In this document: piece by piece, positions 42,768 to 51,272 of the stretch | Layout of the letters: the number at the start of each line of letters is the position of its first letter | Position numbering within the stretch: the first letter of the stretch is position 1 | Assembly: GCF_052068095.1 (NCBI RefSeq) | Contig: NZ_JBQHDG010000005.1 | Span: forward strand, 62,001-126,000 | Origin: Phytohabitans sp052068095 | GTDB lineage: Bacteria > Actinomycetota > Actinomycetes > Mycobacteriales > Micromonosporaceae | DNA length: 64,000 nucleotides | Direction: 5' to 3' | The notes under the pieces: generated by a model | Databases searched by the model: none | What the model saw: only the letters and a program-made list of their open reading frames with translations | Told to the model about the DNA's origin: nothing | Program-made: the position numbers and the translations under genes

Positions 42768-42830
42768 TCTGCCCGACGGCAGGGATGACCGACGGCGCCG
42801 GAGAGCCGGCGCCGCCGGGAAGACGGAGGG

Positions 42831-43259
42831 TCAGGCCAGCTGGGCGTTGAGTGTGATCTCGGCGCCGGGCGAGAGCAGCCGGGAGATGGGGCAGTTTGCC
42901 TTGGCGCCTTCGGCGATCTTCAGGAACTCGGCCTCGTCGATGCCCGGCACCTGGCCGACCGTCTCCAGGTCGATGCGCGTGACGGTCATGCCGGCGTCGG
43001 TCTTGTCCAGGTGCACCTTCGCGGTCGTCTCGACCGAGTCCGGCGTGAAACCGGCGTCGGCGAGGCCCTTCGAGAAGGCCATCGAGAAACAGCCGGCGTG
43101 GGCGGCGCCGATCAACTCCTCGGGGTTGGTCCCCTCACCCTCCTCGAAGCGGGACTTGAACGAATAGTTCCCCTCGTATCCGCCCTTACCAGTGCGGATG
43201 GTGCCGGAACCCTCGGTGAGATTGCCCTGCCAGCGGGCAGATGCGGTGCGGATAGGCAT
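42831..43259 (-). CDS. OsmC-family peroxiredoxin
   Basis: Organic hydroperoxide-reducing protein of 142 residues. The two redox Cys are in IGAAHAGCFSMAFSKGL and AKANCPISRLL, and the N-terminus has the ARWQGNLTEGSGTI pattern of the OsmC subgroup. TAGCGT (43267-43272, minus strand) lies 7 nt before the ATG. It is divergent from a membrane-protein gene 46 bp away. No OhrR-type regulator is adjacent. Confidence 0.94.
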   Translation of the reverse strand: MPIRTASARWQGNLTEGSGTIRTGKGGYEGNYSFKSRFEEGEGTNPEELIGAAHAGCFSMAFSKGLADAGFTPDSVETTAKVHLDKTDAGMTVTRIDLETVGQVPGIDEAEFLKIAEGAKANCPISRLLSPGAEITLNAQLA

Positions 43260-43305
43260 GAGCCCGACGCTAGCCCAATCGGCACTCCGATGCGACGATC
43301 CCGCT

Positions 43306-43785
43306 ATGACCCGGAAGGTGGCGCTGGTGGGCGGCGGCGGCGCGCTGGTGGTGGCCGGATTCGTGCTCGCGCTTCTGGCGCTCGCGGTGCCCTGGGCCCA
43401 CTACCGGCTCGCGGTCGACGTTCCGGTGGAGGGCGCGGACCTGGACCACTCCGGTGGCATCGCGGTGTTCCAGCTCGACCTCGGCTGGTGGTACGTGATC
43501 GCCCTCTTCGTGGTGCTCGGCCTTGTCGCGGGCGCGGCGGCGGCCACCGGCGGCGCGGCCCGGGGCGCTGGGGTAGCCGCGCTCGCGATGGGCGTGCTCG
43601 GCATGCTCCTCGCCAGCCTGGTCGGCGCGCGGGCCGCCGGCGCCTCGATGGACACGCTCGTGAGCGGGCTCGCGATGGTCGACGTCCGGGCGACCCGTGG
43701 CCCCGGCGTCGGCTACGGGGTGGCCGCACCCCTGGTGTTGGCGCTCGGTGGCGCTCTGTTGTCAGTCCGCACCCAGCAAAACTGA
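43306..43785 (+). CDS. Four-helix membrane protein, unknown function
   Basis: A 159-residue integral membrane protein with four hydrophobic segments (about 8-30, 57-77, 83-107 and 132-152). A short extracytoplasmic loop after the first (HYRLAVDVPVEGADLDHSGG) resembles the small actinobacterial Trp-rich tandem membrane-protein families. Not recognised. The ATG at 43306 is the first after the divergent OsmC promoter. Confidence 0.7.
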   Translation: MTRKVALVGGGGALVVAGFVLALLALAVPWAHYRLAVDVPVEGADLDHSGGIAVFQLDLGWWYVIALFVVLGLVAGAAAATGGAARGAGVAALAMGVLGMLLASLVGARAAGASMDTLVSGLAMVDVRATRGPGVGYGVAAPLVLALGGALLSVRTQQN

Positions 43786-43823
43786 TGCCTATCCTGGTCG
43801 GGGAGGCAGGGGCGGAGGATGGC

Positions 43824-44345
43824 ATGGCGACGATCAAGCTGCCGGTAGGCATCGACTGGACACCGGAGATCCTTCAGGACCTCCCGCCCGACTACCGCTA
43901 TGAGCTGTGGGAAGGGAACCTGGTTGTGGCAGCCGCAGCGATGCGTCCGCGGCACGCGGACGGCGTGGGGCGCACTTACCGCCTCCTCATCCACGCCGGC
44001 AGGCTGGCATACCTGGAGCAAGGTGTAGTTCTAGGCCCACGCGAACTTGTCACGCCCGACGTCGCAGTCTTCCGAGACTTACCGGCGAAGGAAGTGGCCT
44101 ATCACCCGGCACGTGAGTTCGAGCTGGTAGTCGAGGTCGTGTCGCCGGACTCGCGCACCGCGGATCGCATCGTCAAGCCGGCCAAGTACGCCGCCTGCGG
44201 CATACCGGAGTACTGGCGAGTGGAGGAAACGGACGACGGCGACACGGTCGTTCACCAGCACAAGCTCGTTCGTGAGGCGGGAGCTGAGCGCTACGTCGAG
44301 ACGCGGGTGGTCATGCTGAGCACGCTGGAAAAAGAGAGTCTCTAG
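43824..44345 (+). CDS. Uma2-family (DUF820) restriction-endonuclease-like protein
   Basis: Second Uma2 protein in the window, 173 residues. Visible: DWTPEILQDLPPDYRYELWE then GNLVVA, LGPRELVTPDVAVFRDLPAK, the strand FELVVEVVSPDSRTADRI and KPAKYAACGIPEYWRVEE, which hold the presumed acidic and Lys residues of the PD-(D/E)XK site. The ATG at 43824 has GGAGG 4 nt upstream. Role unsettled; the pair with 13745 is only about 40 % alike by eye. Confidence 0.86.
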   Translation: MATIKLPVGIDWTPEILQDLPPDYRYELWEGNLVVAAAAMRPRHADGVGRTYRLLIHAGRLAYLEQGVVLGPRELVTPDVAVFRDLPAKEVAYHPAREFELVVEVVSPDSRTADRIVKPAKYAACGIPEYWRVEETDDGDTVVHQHKLVREAGAERYVETRVVMLSTLEKESL

Positions 44346-44347
44346 CC

Positions 44348-45187
44348 ATGTCGCAGGAGCCACAGGAGCCACAGGCGGACATCGGCGCGCGGCTGGACGA
44401 GCCGGCGGTCGTGGAGTTCGGCGCCGACGCGCCGGTCCGGCAGCGCCCACGCGCGTCGCAGATCCTCACCGCCGTGCGCAAAGACTGGCGGCTCGTGCCG
44501 ATCGTCGCCGGCCTGAGTGCGGTCGCCATCTTCGCCTCGCTGGTCGGAGAGTGGCAGACCACCACCTTCACGCCGCAGTCCATCGTGCTTCCGCCGGAGC
44601 AGGTGCCCCCGCCCGGCACCGCCGGCGTCGCCGACCTGGGCGGCTACGCCACCGGATACCTCATCGGGATCTTCGTGCTCGTGGGCTGCATGAGCCTGCT
44701 CCTCTTCGGCCGCCCCGCGATGCGCGCCCAGCTGCGGGTCCTCGGGCTGACAGCGGCCGGCTTGTCCGCCGCGATCCTGGCCGGCGCCACGGTGTGGCTC
44801 GACGACCACAGCGCGTCGTACCAGCTGTCCCGCCTCTTCTTCGGTCCGCAGGGTCCGACCTACGAGCTGGCGTACGGGCGCGGCCTGCCCATGGCATTCC
44901 TCGGCATCGCCGGCTTCGCGATCGCCTTCTACCTGGCCGGTCGGCTCATGCCGGCGCCAGCCGTGGAGCCGGCCGCGGCCGGGGCGGGCGCCGACGCCGA
45001 GCCGCGGGACGCGGCCACGCAGGTCGACTGGCCATGGCGGCGGCCGCGGGCGGCGCAGGAGCCGGACGACCTCGACAGTGACCTTCCGCCGCCGGCCGAT
45101 CTCACGGTCGGGCCAACGGCGCCGTTCGTTCCCATGCACGATGGCAAGCCGCCGGCCGACGGCAGAAACGACTTGCCGACCCCGTAG
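44348..45187 (+). CDS. Multi-pass membrane protein, unknown function
   Basis: A 279-residue protein. The cytoplasmic N-terminus (1-48) is followed by four hydrophobic segments (about 50-68, 98-118, 127-147, 178-200) with an extracytoplasmic loop after the first. The C-terminus is long, Pro/Asp/Ala-rich and probably disordered. The gene starts 2 bp after the Uma2 stop. Its stop codon TAG is part of the TAGGCT box of serS. I do not recognise the family. Confidence 0.75.
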   Translation: MSQEPQEPQADIGARLDEPAVVEFGADAPVRQRPRASQILTAVRKDWRLVPIVAGLSAVAIFASLVGEWQTTTFTPQSIVLPPEQVPPPGTAGVADLGGYATGYLIGIFVLVGCMSLLLFGRPAMRAQLRVLGLTAAGLSAAILAGATVWLDDHSASYQLSRLFFGPQGPTYELAYGRGLPMAFLGIAGFAIAFYLAGRLMPAPAVEPAAAGAGADAEPRDAATQVDWPWRRPRAAQEPDDLDSDLPPPADLTVGPTAPFVPMHDGKPPADGRNDLPTP

Positions 45188-45198
45188 GCTGGTATGTC

Positions 45199-46455
45199 GT
45201 GATTGACCTCCGCCTGCTTCGCGACGACCCCGACGCCATCCGTGCCAGCCAGCGCACCCGTGGCGAGTCCGAGTCCGCCGTCGACGAGCTGCTGCGCGCC
45301 GACGAGGGGCGCCGTGCGGCGGTGCAGGCCTTCGAGGCACTGCGCGCCGAGCAAAAGTCGCTGGGCAAGCAGGTCTCCCAGGCCAAGGGCGACGAAAAGA
45401 CCGCACTCCTGGCCCGTACCAAGGAGTTGTCGGCTGACGTGAAGGCGGCCGAGACCGCCGCCACCCAGGCTGAGCAGGCGCTGCGCCAGGCTCAGTTGGC
45501 CGTGCCCAACGTCGTGGAAGAGGGCGCACCGGCCGGCGGTGAGGACGACTTCGTGGTGTTGCGCGAGGTTGGTCACAAGCCCGACCTCGACAGCCCGCGC
45601 GACCACCTGGAGCTGGGCGAGGCCCTGCGCGCGATCGACATGGAACGCGGCGCGAAGGTCTCCGGCAGCCGCTTCTACTTCCTCACCGGCGTCGGCGCGC
45701 TGCTGGAGCTCGGCCTGCTCCAGATGGCCATCGCCCAGGCCGTGGAGTACGGCCTCACGACGGTCATCCCGCCCGTGCTGCTCAAGCCGGAGTCGATGGA
45801 GGGCACCGGCTTCCTCGGTTCGCACGCGAGCGAGGTCTACCGGTTGGAGGCCGACGACCTCTTCCTGGTCGGCACGAGCGAGGCACCGCTGGCCGCGTAC
45901 CACTCGGGCGAGATCCTCGACCTGGAGCGCCCCATCCGATACGCGGGCTGGTCGACGTGCTTCCGCCGCGAGGCCGGCTCGCACGGCAAAGACGTGCGCG
46001 GGATCCTGCGGGTGCACCAGTTCGACAAGGTGGAGATGTTCACCTTCTGCCGCCCGGAGGAGGCACGCGACGAGCACCTGCGGCTGCTGGCCTGGCAGGA
46101 GGAGATGCTCGCCAAGGTCGAGGTGCCCTACCGCGTGATCGACGTGGCGGCCGGCGACCTGGGATCGAGCGCGGCCCGCAAGTACGACTGCGAGGCGTGG
46201 GTGCCGTCGCAGAGCCGCTACCGCGAGGTGACCTCCACGTCCAACTGCACGACGTTCCAGGCCCGCCGCCTCGGCATCCGCTACCGCGACGCGGACGGCA
46301 AGACGCAGACCGCGGCGACGCTCAACGGCACGCTCGCCACCACCCGTTGGCTGATCCCGATCCTGGAAAACCACCAGCAGCCGGACGGGTCGGTGCGGGT
46401 GCCCAAGGCACTCCAGCCCTATCTGGGTGGCCGCGACGTGTTAGAGCCCGCGTGA
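45199..46455 (+). CDS. serS: Seryl-tRNA synthetase
   Basis: Class II aminoacyl-tRNA synthetase that charges tRNA-Ser; 418 residues. The N-terminal coiled-coil arm (about 25-110) binds the tRNA long arm. The catalytic core has LVGTSEAPLAAYHSGE, motif 2 as CFRREAGSHGKDVRGILRVH plus QFDKVEMF, TSTSNCTTFQARR and motif 3 as LNGTLATTRWLIPILENHQ. The start is GTG; TAGGCT (45185-45190) lies 8 nt before it, giving a leaderless mRNA. No T-box was seen. Confidence 0.97.
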   Translation: MIDLRLLRDDPDAIRASQRTRGESESAVDELLRADEGRRAAVQAFEALRAEQKSLGKQVSQAKGDEKTALLARTKELSADVKAAETAATQAEQALRQAQLAVPNVVEEGAPAGGEDDFVVLREVGHKPDLDSPRDHLELGEALRAIDMERGAKVSGSRFYFLTGVGALLELGLLQMAIAQAVEYGLTTVIPPVLLKPESMEGTGFLGSHASEVYRLEADDLFLVGTSEAPLAAYHSGEILDLERPIRYAGWSTCFRREAGSHGKDVRGILRVHQFDKVEMFTFCRPEEARDEHLRLLAWQEEMLAKVEVPYRVIDVAAGDLGSSAARKYDCEAWVPSQSRYREVTSTSNCTTFQARRLGIRYRDADGKTQTAATLNGTLATTRWLIPILENHQQPDGSVRVPKALQPYLGGRDVLEPA

Positions 46456-46568
46456 CCTTGGCGTCGCACGAAAGTCATGGATGAGTAGCGTTCGGTGAGG
46501 TACGGTTGCTCCCCCGCCGGTGCCGGAGCGGAGTCGCCGCGCCGGTCTCGGCCGGGTGAGGAGGGACC

Positions 46569-47390
46569 ATGCCCCGCCCGGGACTGCCAAAGCTCATCGC
46601 CACTGACCTCGACGGCACGCTGGTGCGCAGCGATGACACCGTGTCGGAGTTCACCCATCAGGTGCTCGACCGGGTCCGGGCGGCCGGCATCCCGATCGTG
46701 GGTGCCACGGGGCGTGGGCCGCGGCTGGCGGAGCTCACCCGCAACGACATCCGGGCGGCCGACTACCTGGTGATGGCCGGCGGTGGGCGGGTAATCGACC
46801 AGACCGACCCGGCCGGCCCGGTGGTCCTGCGCGACGAGCGGCTCTCCGGCGTGACGCTGGCCAAGCTGCTCACCGATCTCGAGGCGAAGGTCGGGCCGCT
46901 GATCGTCATGGTCGAGGCGCAGGATGGCCCGGGTGCGCCGCTCTGGGGCGACTTCGACGCGGCGTGGCCATACCCCGAGGGTTTCGAGGAGCGGGCCCGG
47001 GCCGAGTGCCTTGACGGTGACGTGATCAAGGCGTTCGCGCGTACCGCCGACCACGACGTCGACACGCTGCTCGCCACGGCACGCGAGATCGTGCCGCCGG
47101 AGCTGGCCTCGGTGACCCAGGCCGGGCTCGGGTTCGTGGAGATCTGCCCGCCGGGCGTCGACAAGGCCACCGGCCTCGCGGTCGTGGCCGACGTGCTCGG
47201 CGTCGACCCGGCCGAGGTCCTGGTCTTCGGTGACATGCCCAACGACATCCCGATGTTCGAGTGGGCCGGCTGGGGCCGGGTCGCGGTCTCCAACGCCCAC
47301 CCGACCGTGCGGCTGCTGGCCGACGAGGTGACCTTGCGCAACGACGACGACGGCGTAGCGGTCTACCTCGATCGACTACTGTCGCGTTGA
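46569..47390 (+). CDS. HAD-family phosphatase (Cof-type), first of a tandem pair
   Basis: A 273-residue HAD hydrolase with a C2 cap. Motif 1 is IATDLDGTLVRSDD (nucleophile and general acid Asp), the conserved Lys is in GVDKATGLAVVADVLG, and motif 4 is VFGDMPNDIPMFEWAG. GGAGGG lies before the ATG. The stop overlaps the ATG of the second copy by 1 nt (TGATG). The likely substrate is a sugar phosphate or similar small metabolite. Confidence 0.93.
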   Translation: MPRPGLPKLIATDLDGTLVRSDDTVSEFTHQVLDRVRAAGIPIVGATGRGPRLAELTRNDIRAADYLVMAGGGRVIDQTDPAGPVVLRDERLSGVTLAKLLTDLEAKVGPLIVMVEAQDGPGAPLWGDFDAAWPYPEGFEERARAECLDGDVIKAFARTADHDVDTLLATAREIVPPELASVTQAGLGFVEICPPGVDKATGLAVVADVLGVDPAEVLVFGDMPNDIPMFEWAGWGRVAVSNAHPTVRLLADEVTLRNDDDGVAVYLDRLLSR

Positions 47391-48205
47391 TGGGAGACGC
47401 GCCGCGCCTTGTCGCCACCGATCTCGACGGGACGCTGGTGCGGCAGGACCGCTCGCTCAGCCCACGCACGGTTGACGTGCTGGCCCGGATCGCCGCACGG
47501 GGCACCGTGGTCGTGCTGGTCACCGGCCGTCCGGTGCGGTGGCTCAGCCAGGTGTACGACCAGCTGCACGAGCCGCTTCCGGCCGTCTGTGCCAACGGTG
47601 CCGTGGTGTACGACCCGGACGGCGACCGCATCGTCCGCGCCAATCCGCTCGCACCTGACCTGCTCGCCGACGTGACCCAGCGGCTGCGGGCGGAGGTGCC
47701 GGGCGCGACCTTCGCGGTCGAGGTGGCCGACGGGCGCGAGTTTCGGCACGACGCGGAGTGGCCGGTCTTCTGGGACGCCGAAGACCCTACGATCCGGGTG
47801 CTCGCCACGCCCGACGAGGTGGCCTCGGTGCCGGCGGTGAAGCTGCTGGTGCGGGCCGGTAAGCGCGACCCGGACGCGTTCGTGCGGATCGTCGCCGCGG
47901 CGCTCGGCGGGCTGGCCGAGGCGACCCACTCGTCGTACTCCGGGCTGGTCGAGATCTCCGCGGCGGGCGTCACCAAGGCGGCCGGGCTGGCCTGGTTTTG
48001 CGAGCAGCGCGGCATCGAGGCGGCCGAGGTCGTGGCGTTCGGCGACATGCCCAACGACGTGCCGATGCTGACCTGGGCCGGCCGCGCGGTCGCCGTCGCC
48101 AACGCCCACCCGGCCGTCCGCGAGATCGCCGACGACGTGACCCTCTCGAACGACGAAGACGGCGTAGCCGTGTACCTGGAAAAGCTCTTCGAGATCGAAA
48201 ACTGA
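47390..48205 (+). CDS. HAD-family phosphatase (Cof-type), second of a tandem pair
   Basis: A 271-residue paralogue of the preceding gene: VATDLDGTLVRQDRSLSPRT, VTKAAGLAWFCEQRGI (Lys) and VAFGDMPNDVPMLTWAGR. Both end with the same style of tail (VTLSNDEDGVAVYLEKLF against VTLRNDDDGVAVYLDRLL), so they arose by tandem duplication and then diverged. The genes are translationally coupled. The repeat element E3 starts right after the stop. Confidence 0.93.
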   Translation: MGDAPRLVATDLDGTLVRQDRSLSPRTVDVLARIAARGTVVVLVTGRPVRWLSQVYDQLHEPLPAVCANGAVVYDPDGDRIVRANPLAPDLLADVTQRLRAEVPGATFAVEVADGREFRHDAEWPVFWDAEDPTIRVLATPDEVASVPAVKLLVRAGKRDPDAFVRIVAAALGGLAEATHSSYSGLVEISAAGVTKAAGLAWFCEQRGIEAAEVVAFGDMPNDVPMLTWAGRAVAVANAHPAVREIADDVTLSNDEDGVAVYLEKLFEIEN

Positions 48206-48513
48206 TCTACCCGGGTCCGCGTCAGCTGCGGACCGTTGCTCCCGCCGGAGACCGCGGAGGCCGGCGGCTCGCTGGAGCGAGCCGAATTCCCCGACCTCCG
48301 CTGCCGGGTCCGCGGGTCAAGCCCACCTCCGCGCGCCCCAAGAGGGCAGCCCTGTCACCGTCCAGACGGGTATACGGGAGCCCTCTTCACAGTTCATCCC
48401 CAAGAGGGCTGCCCTCTTGGGGGCAGGGGCAGGCCGGGACCAACAGCGGAGGGTGAGGCCGCGGGAGCAACGGTCTGGACCACGGCGGACGTCGCGGTAG
48501 CTCACATCTCGAA
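48205..48513. repeat. Intergenic repeat element, copy E3
   Basis: The element fills the gap between the HAD gene and bpa. The left end (48207-48246) has GGACCGTTGCTCCCGC at 48231-48246, and the right end has GCGGGAGCAACGGTCT at 48462-48477, its inverted partner with one mismatch. The terminal CGCGGTAGCTC (48495-48505) is shared with E1 and E2. The core matches E1 (GCGGAGGCCGG hairpin arm, GTCCGCGG, CAAGCCCA, ACCAACAGCGGA). A nested insert at 48337-48423 is absent from E1. Confidence 0.72.
48337..48423. mobile_element. 87-bp insert with perfect 16-bp terminal inverted repeats nested in E3
   Basis: CCCCAAGAGGGCAGCC (48337-48352) and its exact reverse complement (48408-48423) flank 55 bp that also contain a partial third arm, AGCCCTCTT. 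In E1 the corresponding junction is uninterrupted (CCGCG then TGACCAACAGCGGA), which shows that this is an insertion. It is far too small to encode a protein, so it would be a passive element. Confidence 0.6.
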
Positions 48514-48519
48514 AGGTCT

Positions 48520-49113
48520 CTAGAGGTATTGGCCGGTGCGGCCGCCGCCCTCGCCTTGCTGGGGCTGCTGGGTGCCGGGCATGCCGGGCATGAGCCCGCC
48601 GGGCACTGCCGGCAGCGCGGGACGACCGCCGCCGCGCATCTGCTCCAGCTGGAGGCGGGCGGCCATCTGCTGGGCCACCAGCGCGGCCTGGATGCCGTGG
48701 AAGAGGCCCTCCAGCCAGCCGACCAGCTGGGCCTGGGCGACCCGCAGCTCGCCCTCGCTGGGCGTCGCGCCCTCTTCGAAGGGCAGCGACAGCCGCTCCA
48801 GCTCCTCGCGCAGCTCGGGAGCGAGGCCGTCTTCGAGCTCGGTGATGGAGCGCCTGTGAATCTCGCGAAGCCGGCTCCGGCTGGCCTCGTCGAGCGGCGC
48901 CGACCTCACCTCTTCGAGGAGCTGCTTGATCATGCTGCCGATGCGCATGACCTTGGCGGGCTGCTCGATCAGGCGCGACGGATCCTCACCGTCGGCTTGC
49001 GCGTCGGTATCGACGGTGCCGACCGGACGTCCGTCCGGACCGACCACCACGACGGTGCCCGGCCCGGGGCCAGGCTCTTCCGGGGTACGGGGTGCTTCGG
49101 GCATGCCGTCCAT
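48520..49113 (-). CDS. bpa: Bacterial proteasome activator Bpa
   Basis: ATP-independent activator that docks on the actinobacterial 20S proteasome; 197 residues. The conserved helical core is IEQPAKVMRIGSMIKQLLEE then VRSAPLDEASRSRL, EDGLAPELREELERLSLPF and AQLVGWLEGLFHGIQAAL. The protein ends in GQYL, the C-terminal motif that opens the proteasome gate. N-terminal residues 1-50 are Pro/Gly-rich and disordered. The ATG at 49113 is used; an ATG at 49104 is equally possible. The stop lies 7 bp from the repeat element E3. Confidence 0.95.
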   Translation of the reverse strand: MDGMPEAPRTPEEPGPGPGTVVVVGPDGRPVGTVDTDAQADGEDPSRLIEQPAKVMRIGSMIKQLLEEVRSAPLDEASRSRLREIHRRSITELEDGLAPELREELERLSLPFEEGATPSEGELRVAQAQLVGWLEGLFHGIQAALVAQQMAARLQLEQMRGGGRPALPAVPGGLMPGMPGTQQPQQGEGGGRTGQYL

Positions 49114-49188
49114 CTTCGCGCAGAGGCGGGTGCGGGTGGGCACCGGTGGGGGCAACTGAGCAATACCGCGTCGGGATAGCGTCTGCCC

Positions 49189-49962
49189 ATGTCCAGCGAC
49201 CCCCGTGGCGTTCTCCACCGCCCGACCCCGCCGCCGGACGCCACCGTGCGGTACGGCGACCACCCCGACCAGATCGCCGATGTGCGGCTGCCGCCGGCCG
49301 GCTCTCCGACGCGGCCCCTGGTGATCGTGGTGCACGGTGGCTTCTGGCGGGCGGAGTGGGATCGATCACACACCGCGCCGCTCGCCGCCGACCTGGCCGC
49401 CTCCGGCTACCCCGTGGCACAGCTCGAGTACCGCCGGACCGGGCAGCCGGGTGGCGGCTGGCCCGGCACGTTCGCCGATGTTGTGGCCGGAGTCACGGCG
49501 ATCCCGCAGCTGATGGGCCTGGGTTGGGCGCCCCCGCTGCTGCTCGGCCACTCGGCTGGCGGCCACCTCGCGATCTGGTACGCGCTGGCCGGTCCCGCGC
49601 CCGTGCTCGGGATCGTGGCCCTCGCACCGGTCGCCGACCTCGCCGAGGCGCACCGGCTCGACCTCGACCGCGGGGCGGTGGCCGCGCTCCTCGGCGGTGG
49701 GCCGGGCGACGTCCCGGACCGGTACGCGGAGGCCGACCCCTCCGCTCGCACACCTCCGGCTGTACGGAGTGTGATCGTTCACGGCGCCCGGGACCGGCAC
49801 GTCCCGGTGGAAATCAGCCGCAAGTACACGGCGACCGCACGCGCCGAAGGTGGCGAAGTCACGCTCATCGAGCTACCCGAAGCGGAGCATTTCGCCCTTA
49901 TCGACCCGCATTCCACCGCCTGGCCTGTGGTGAAGAACGCGCTGATGTCCCTGCACCCATAA
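49189..49962 (+). CDS. Alpha/beta-hydrolase (kynurenine formamidase/esterase-like)
   Basis: A 257-residue soluble hydrolase. The oxyanion-hole strand is LVIVVHGGFWRAEW, the nucleophile elbow is GHSAGGHLAIWYA, the Asp region is VIVHGARDRHVPV and the His is in PEAEHFALIDP. HGGFW and GHSAGGHL are typical of the BD-FAE/kynurenine-formamidase type. No tryptophan-degradation genes are nearby. TAGCGT (49177-49182) lies 6 nt before the ATG. Substrate open. Confidence 0.9.
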   Translation: MSSDPRGVLHRPTPPPDATVRYGDHPDQIADVRLPPAGSPTRPLVIVVHGGFWRAEWDRSHTAPLAADLAASGYPVAQLEYRRTGQPGGGWPGTFADVVAGVTAIPQLMGLGWAPPLLLGHSAGGHLAIWYALAGPAPVLGIVALAPVADLAEAHRLDLDRGAVAALLGGGPGDVPDRYAEADPSARTPPAVRSVIVHGARDRHVPVEISRKYTATARAEGGEVTLIELPEAEHFALIDPHSTAWPVVKNALMSLHP

Positions 49963-50068
49963 GGCGGCAGCGGGCCAAGTTAATAAAGCTTCATTGACGC
50001 AGCGTCGCGAACCAGGTAGACAGCCGGGTGGGCCGCGATCCGGCCCCCGACCATGGGAAAGGCTGACC

Positions 50069-51259
50069 GTGCCCCAGATAGACCGCCGGCAGGCGCTGAA
50101 ACTCTTCGCGGCCCTCGGCGCCGCCGGAGTCGCCGCCGCGTGCGCCTCGGACGACGCTGCCGACAACGAGCCGCAGCTCAGCGACGACCCGGTCCGGATC
50201 GGACTCGTGGCGCCGCAGACCGGCCCGCTGAAGGTGGTCGGCGACGACCTCGTCAACGGCTTCCAGCTGTACCTCCAGCTCAACCAGAACCGACTCGGTG
50301 GACATCCCGTGCAGCTGGTGACGGCCGACGAGGGCGCTGACGCCAAGTCCGCGAAGGGCGCCGTCGAGTCCCTCCTCGGGCAGGGCGTGCTCGCGCTCAC
50401 CGGCGTGGCCAACTCGGCCTCGCTCTCCGGCCTGCGCGACACGATCGAAAACGCCAAGGTGCCCCTCATCGCCACCAACGGCGTGCCCGGGAGCCTGGAG
50501 GGCGTGCTCTACATCTGGTCCGCCTCGTTCGTCGACAACGAGCCCAGCCTGGCACTCGGCAGCTACCTGACCGGCGTCGTGTCGAGCAGCCAGAAGGTCG
50601 CCGTCGTCGCGCCCACCGACGACACCGGCCGCGACGCGGTCGACAAGTTCCGCCAGGCCTTCGGGGCCGACAAGCAGCCGATCGAGACGTTCTGGACAGC
50701 GCCCACGATCGCGCCCAACAAAGACTTCTTCCGTCCCACGCTGGGGCAGTTGAAGTCGAGCGGCGCCGACGTCCTGTACGCCTTCTACTCCGGTCCGGCC
50801 GCGGTCGAGTTCGTGAAGCAGTACCACTCCGAAGGTCTCAAGGCGACGATCTACGCGCCCGGCGGCTTCACCGAGGGCAGCGCGCTCGAAGACATGGGTG
50901 ACGAGGCCAAGGGCATCTTCACCGCCATGAACTACTCGGCCGACCTCAACAACGAGGCCAACCGCCTCTTCGCCACCGCGTACCAGCGCGAGCACGACCT
51001 GCTGCCCTCGGCGTCGGCGATGGCGTCCTACGACGCGGCACAGGTGCTCGACCGGGCCATCCGCTTGTGTGGCGGGCGCCCGACCGCGCAGCAGGTCAAC
51101 CTGATGCTCGGCCGGGTGGGCCAGATCGACAGCCCGCGCGGCACCTGGCAGTTCAACCAGCCGCGCAGGCCGCAGCAGAGGTGGTATCTGCGCGAGGTGC
51201 GCCCGGACGGCCAGGTGCTGTCCAATGTGCTGCTGAGCGAGCTCGCGACCCTGGGCTGA
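50069..51259 (+). CDS. Leucine/branched-chain-type ABC substrate-binding lipoprotein
   Basis: Periplasmic-binding-fold protein (Peripla_BP_6) of 396 residues. The N-terminus DRRQALKLFAALGAAGVAAA then CAS combines a twin-Arg motif with a lipobox Cys25, so it may be a Tat-exported lipoprotein. Family sequence: IGLVAPQTGPLKVVGDDLVN, GFQLYLQLNQNRLGGHPVQL, GVANSASLSGLRDTI and ADVLYAFYSGPAAVEFVKQY. The GTG at 50069 fits the signal peptide; frames further upstream do not. No liv-type permease is adjacent, so the transporter partner is elsewhere. Confidence 0.9.
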   Translation: MPQIDRRQALKLFAALGAAGVAAACASDDAADNEPQLSDDPVRIGLVAPQTGPLKVVGDDLVNGFQLYLQLNQNRLGGHPVQLVTADEGADAKSAKGAVESLLGQGVLALTGVANSASLSGLRDTIENAKVPLIATNGVPGSLEGVLYIWSASFVDNEPSLALGSYLTGVVSSSQKVAVVAPTDDTGRDAVDKFRQAFGADKQPIETFWTAPTIAPNKDFFRPTLGQLKSSGADVLYAFYSGPAAVEFVKQYHSEGLKATIYAPGGFTEGSALEDMGDEAKGIFTAMNYSADLNNEANRLFATAYQREHDLLPSASAMASYDAAQVLDRAIRLCGGRPTAQQVNLMLGRVGQIDSPRGTWQFNQPRRPQQRWYLREVRPDGQVLSNVLLSELATLG

Positions 51260-51272
51260 TCCGTCTCTTTCG

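Noticed and set aside
43011..43823. Upstream extension of the Uma2 frame through the OsmC and membrane-protein genes
   Set aside because: The frame is merely open; the family N-terminus starts at 43824 with a good ribosome site.
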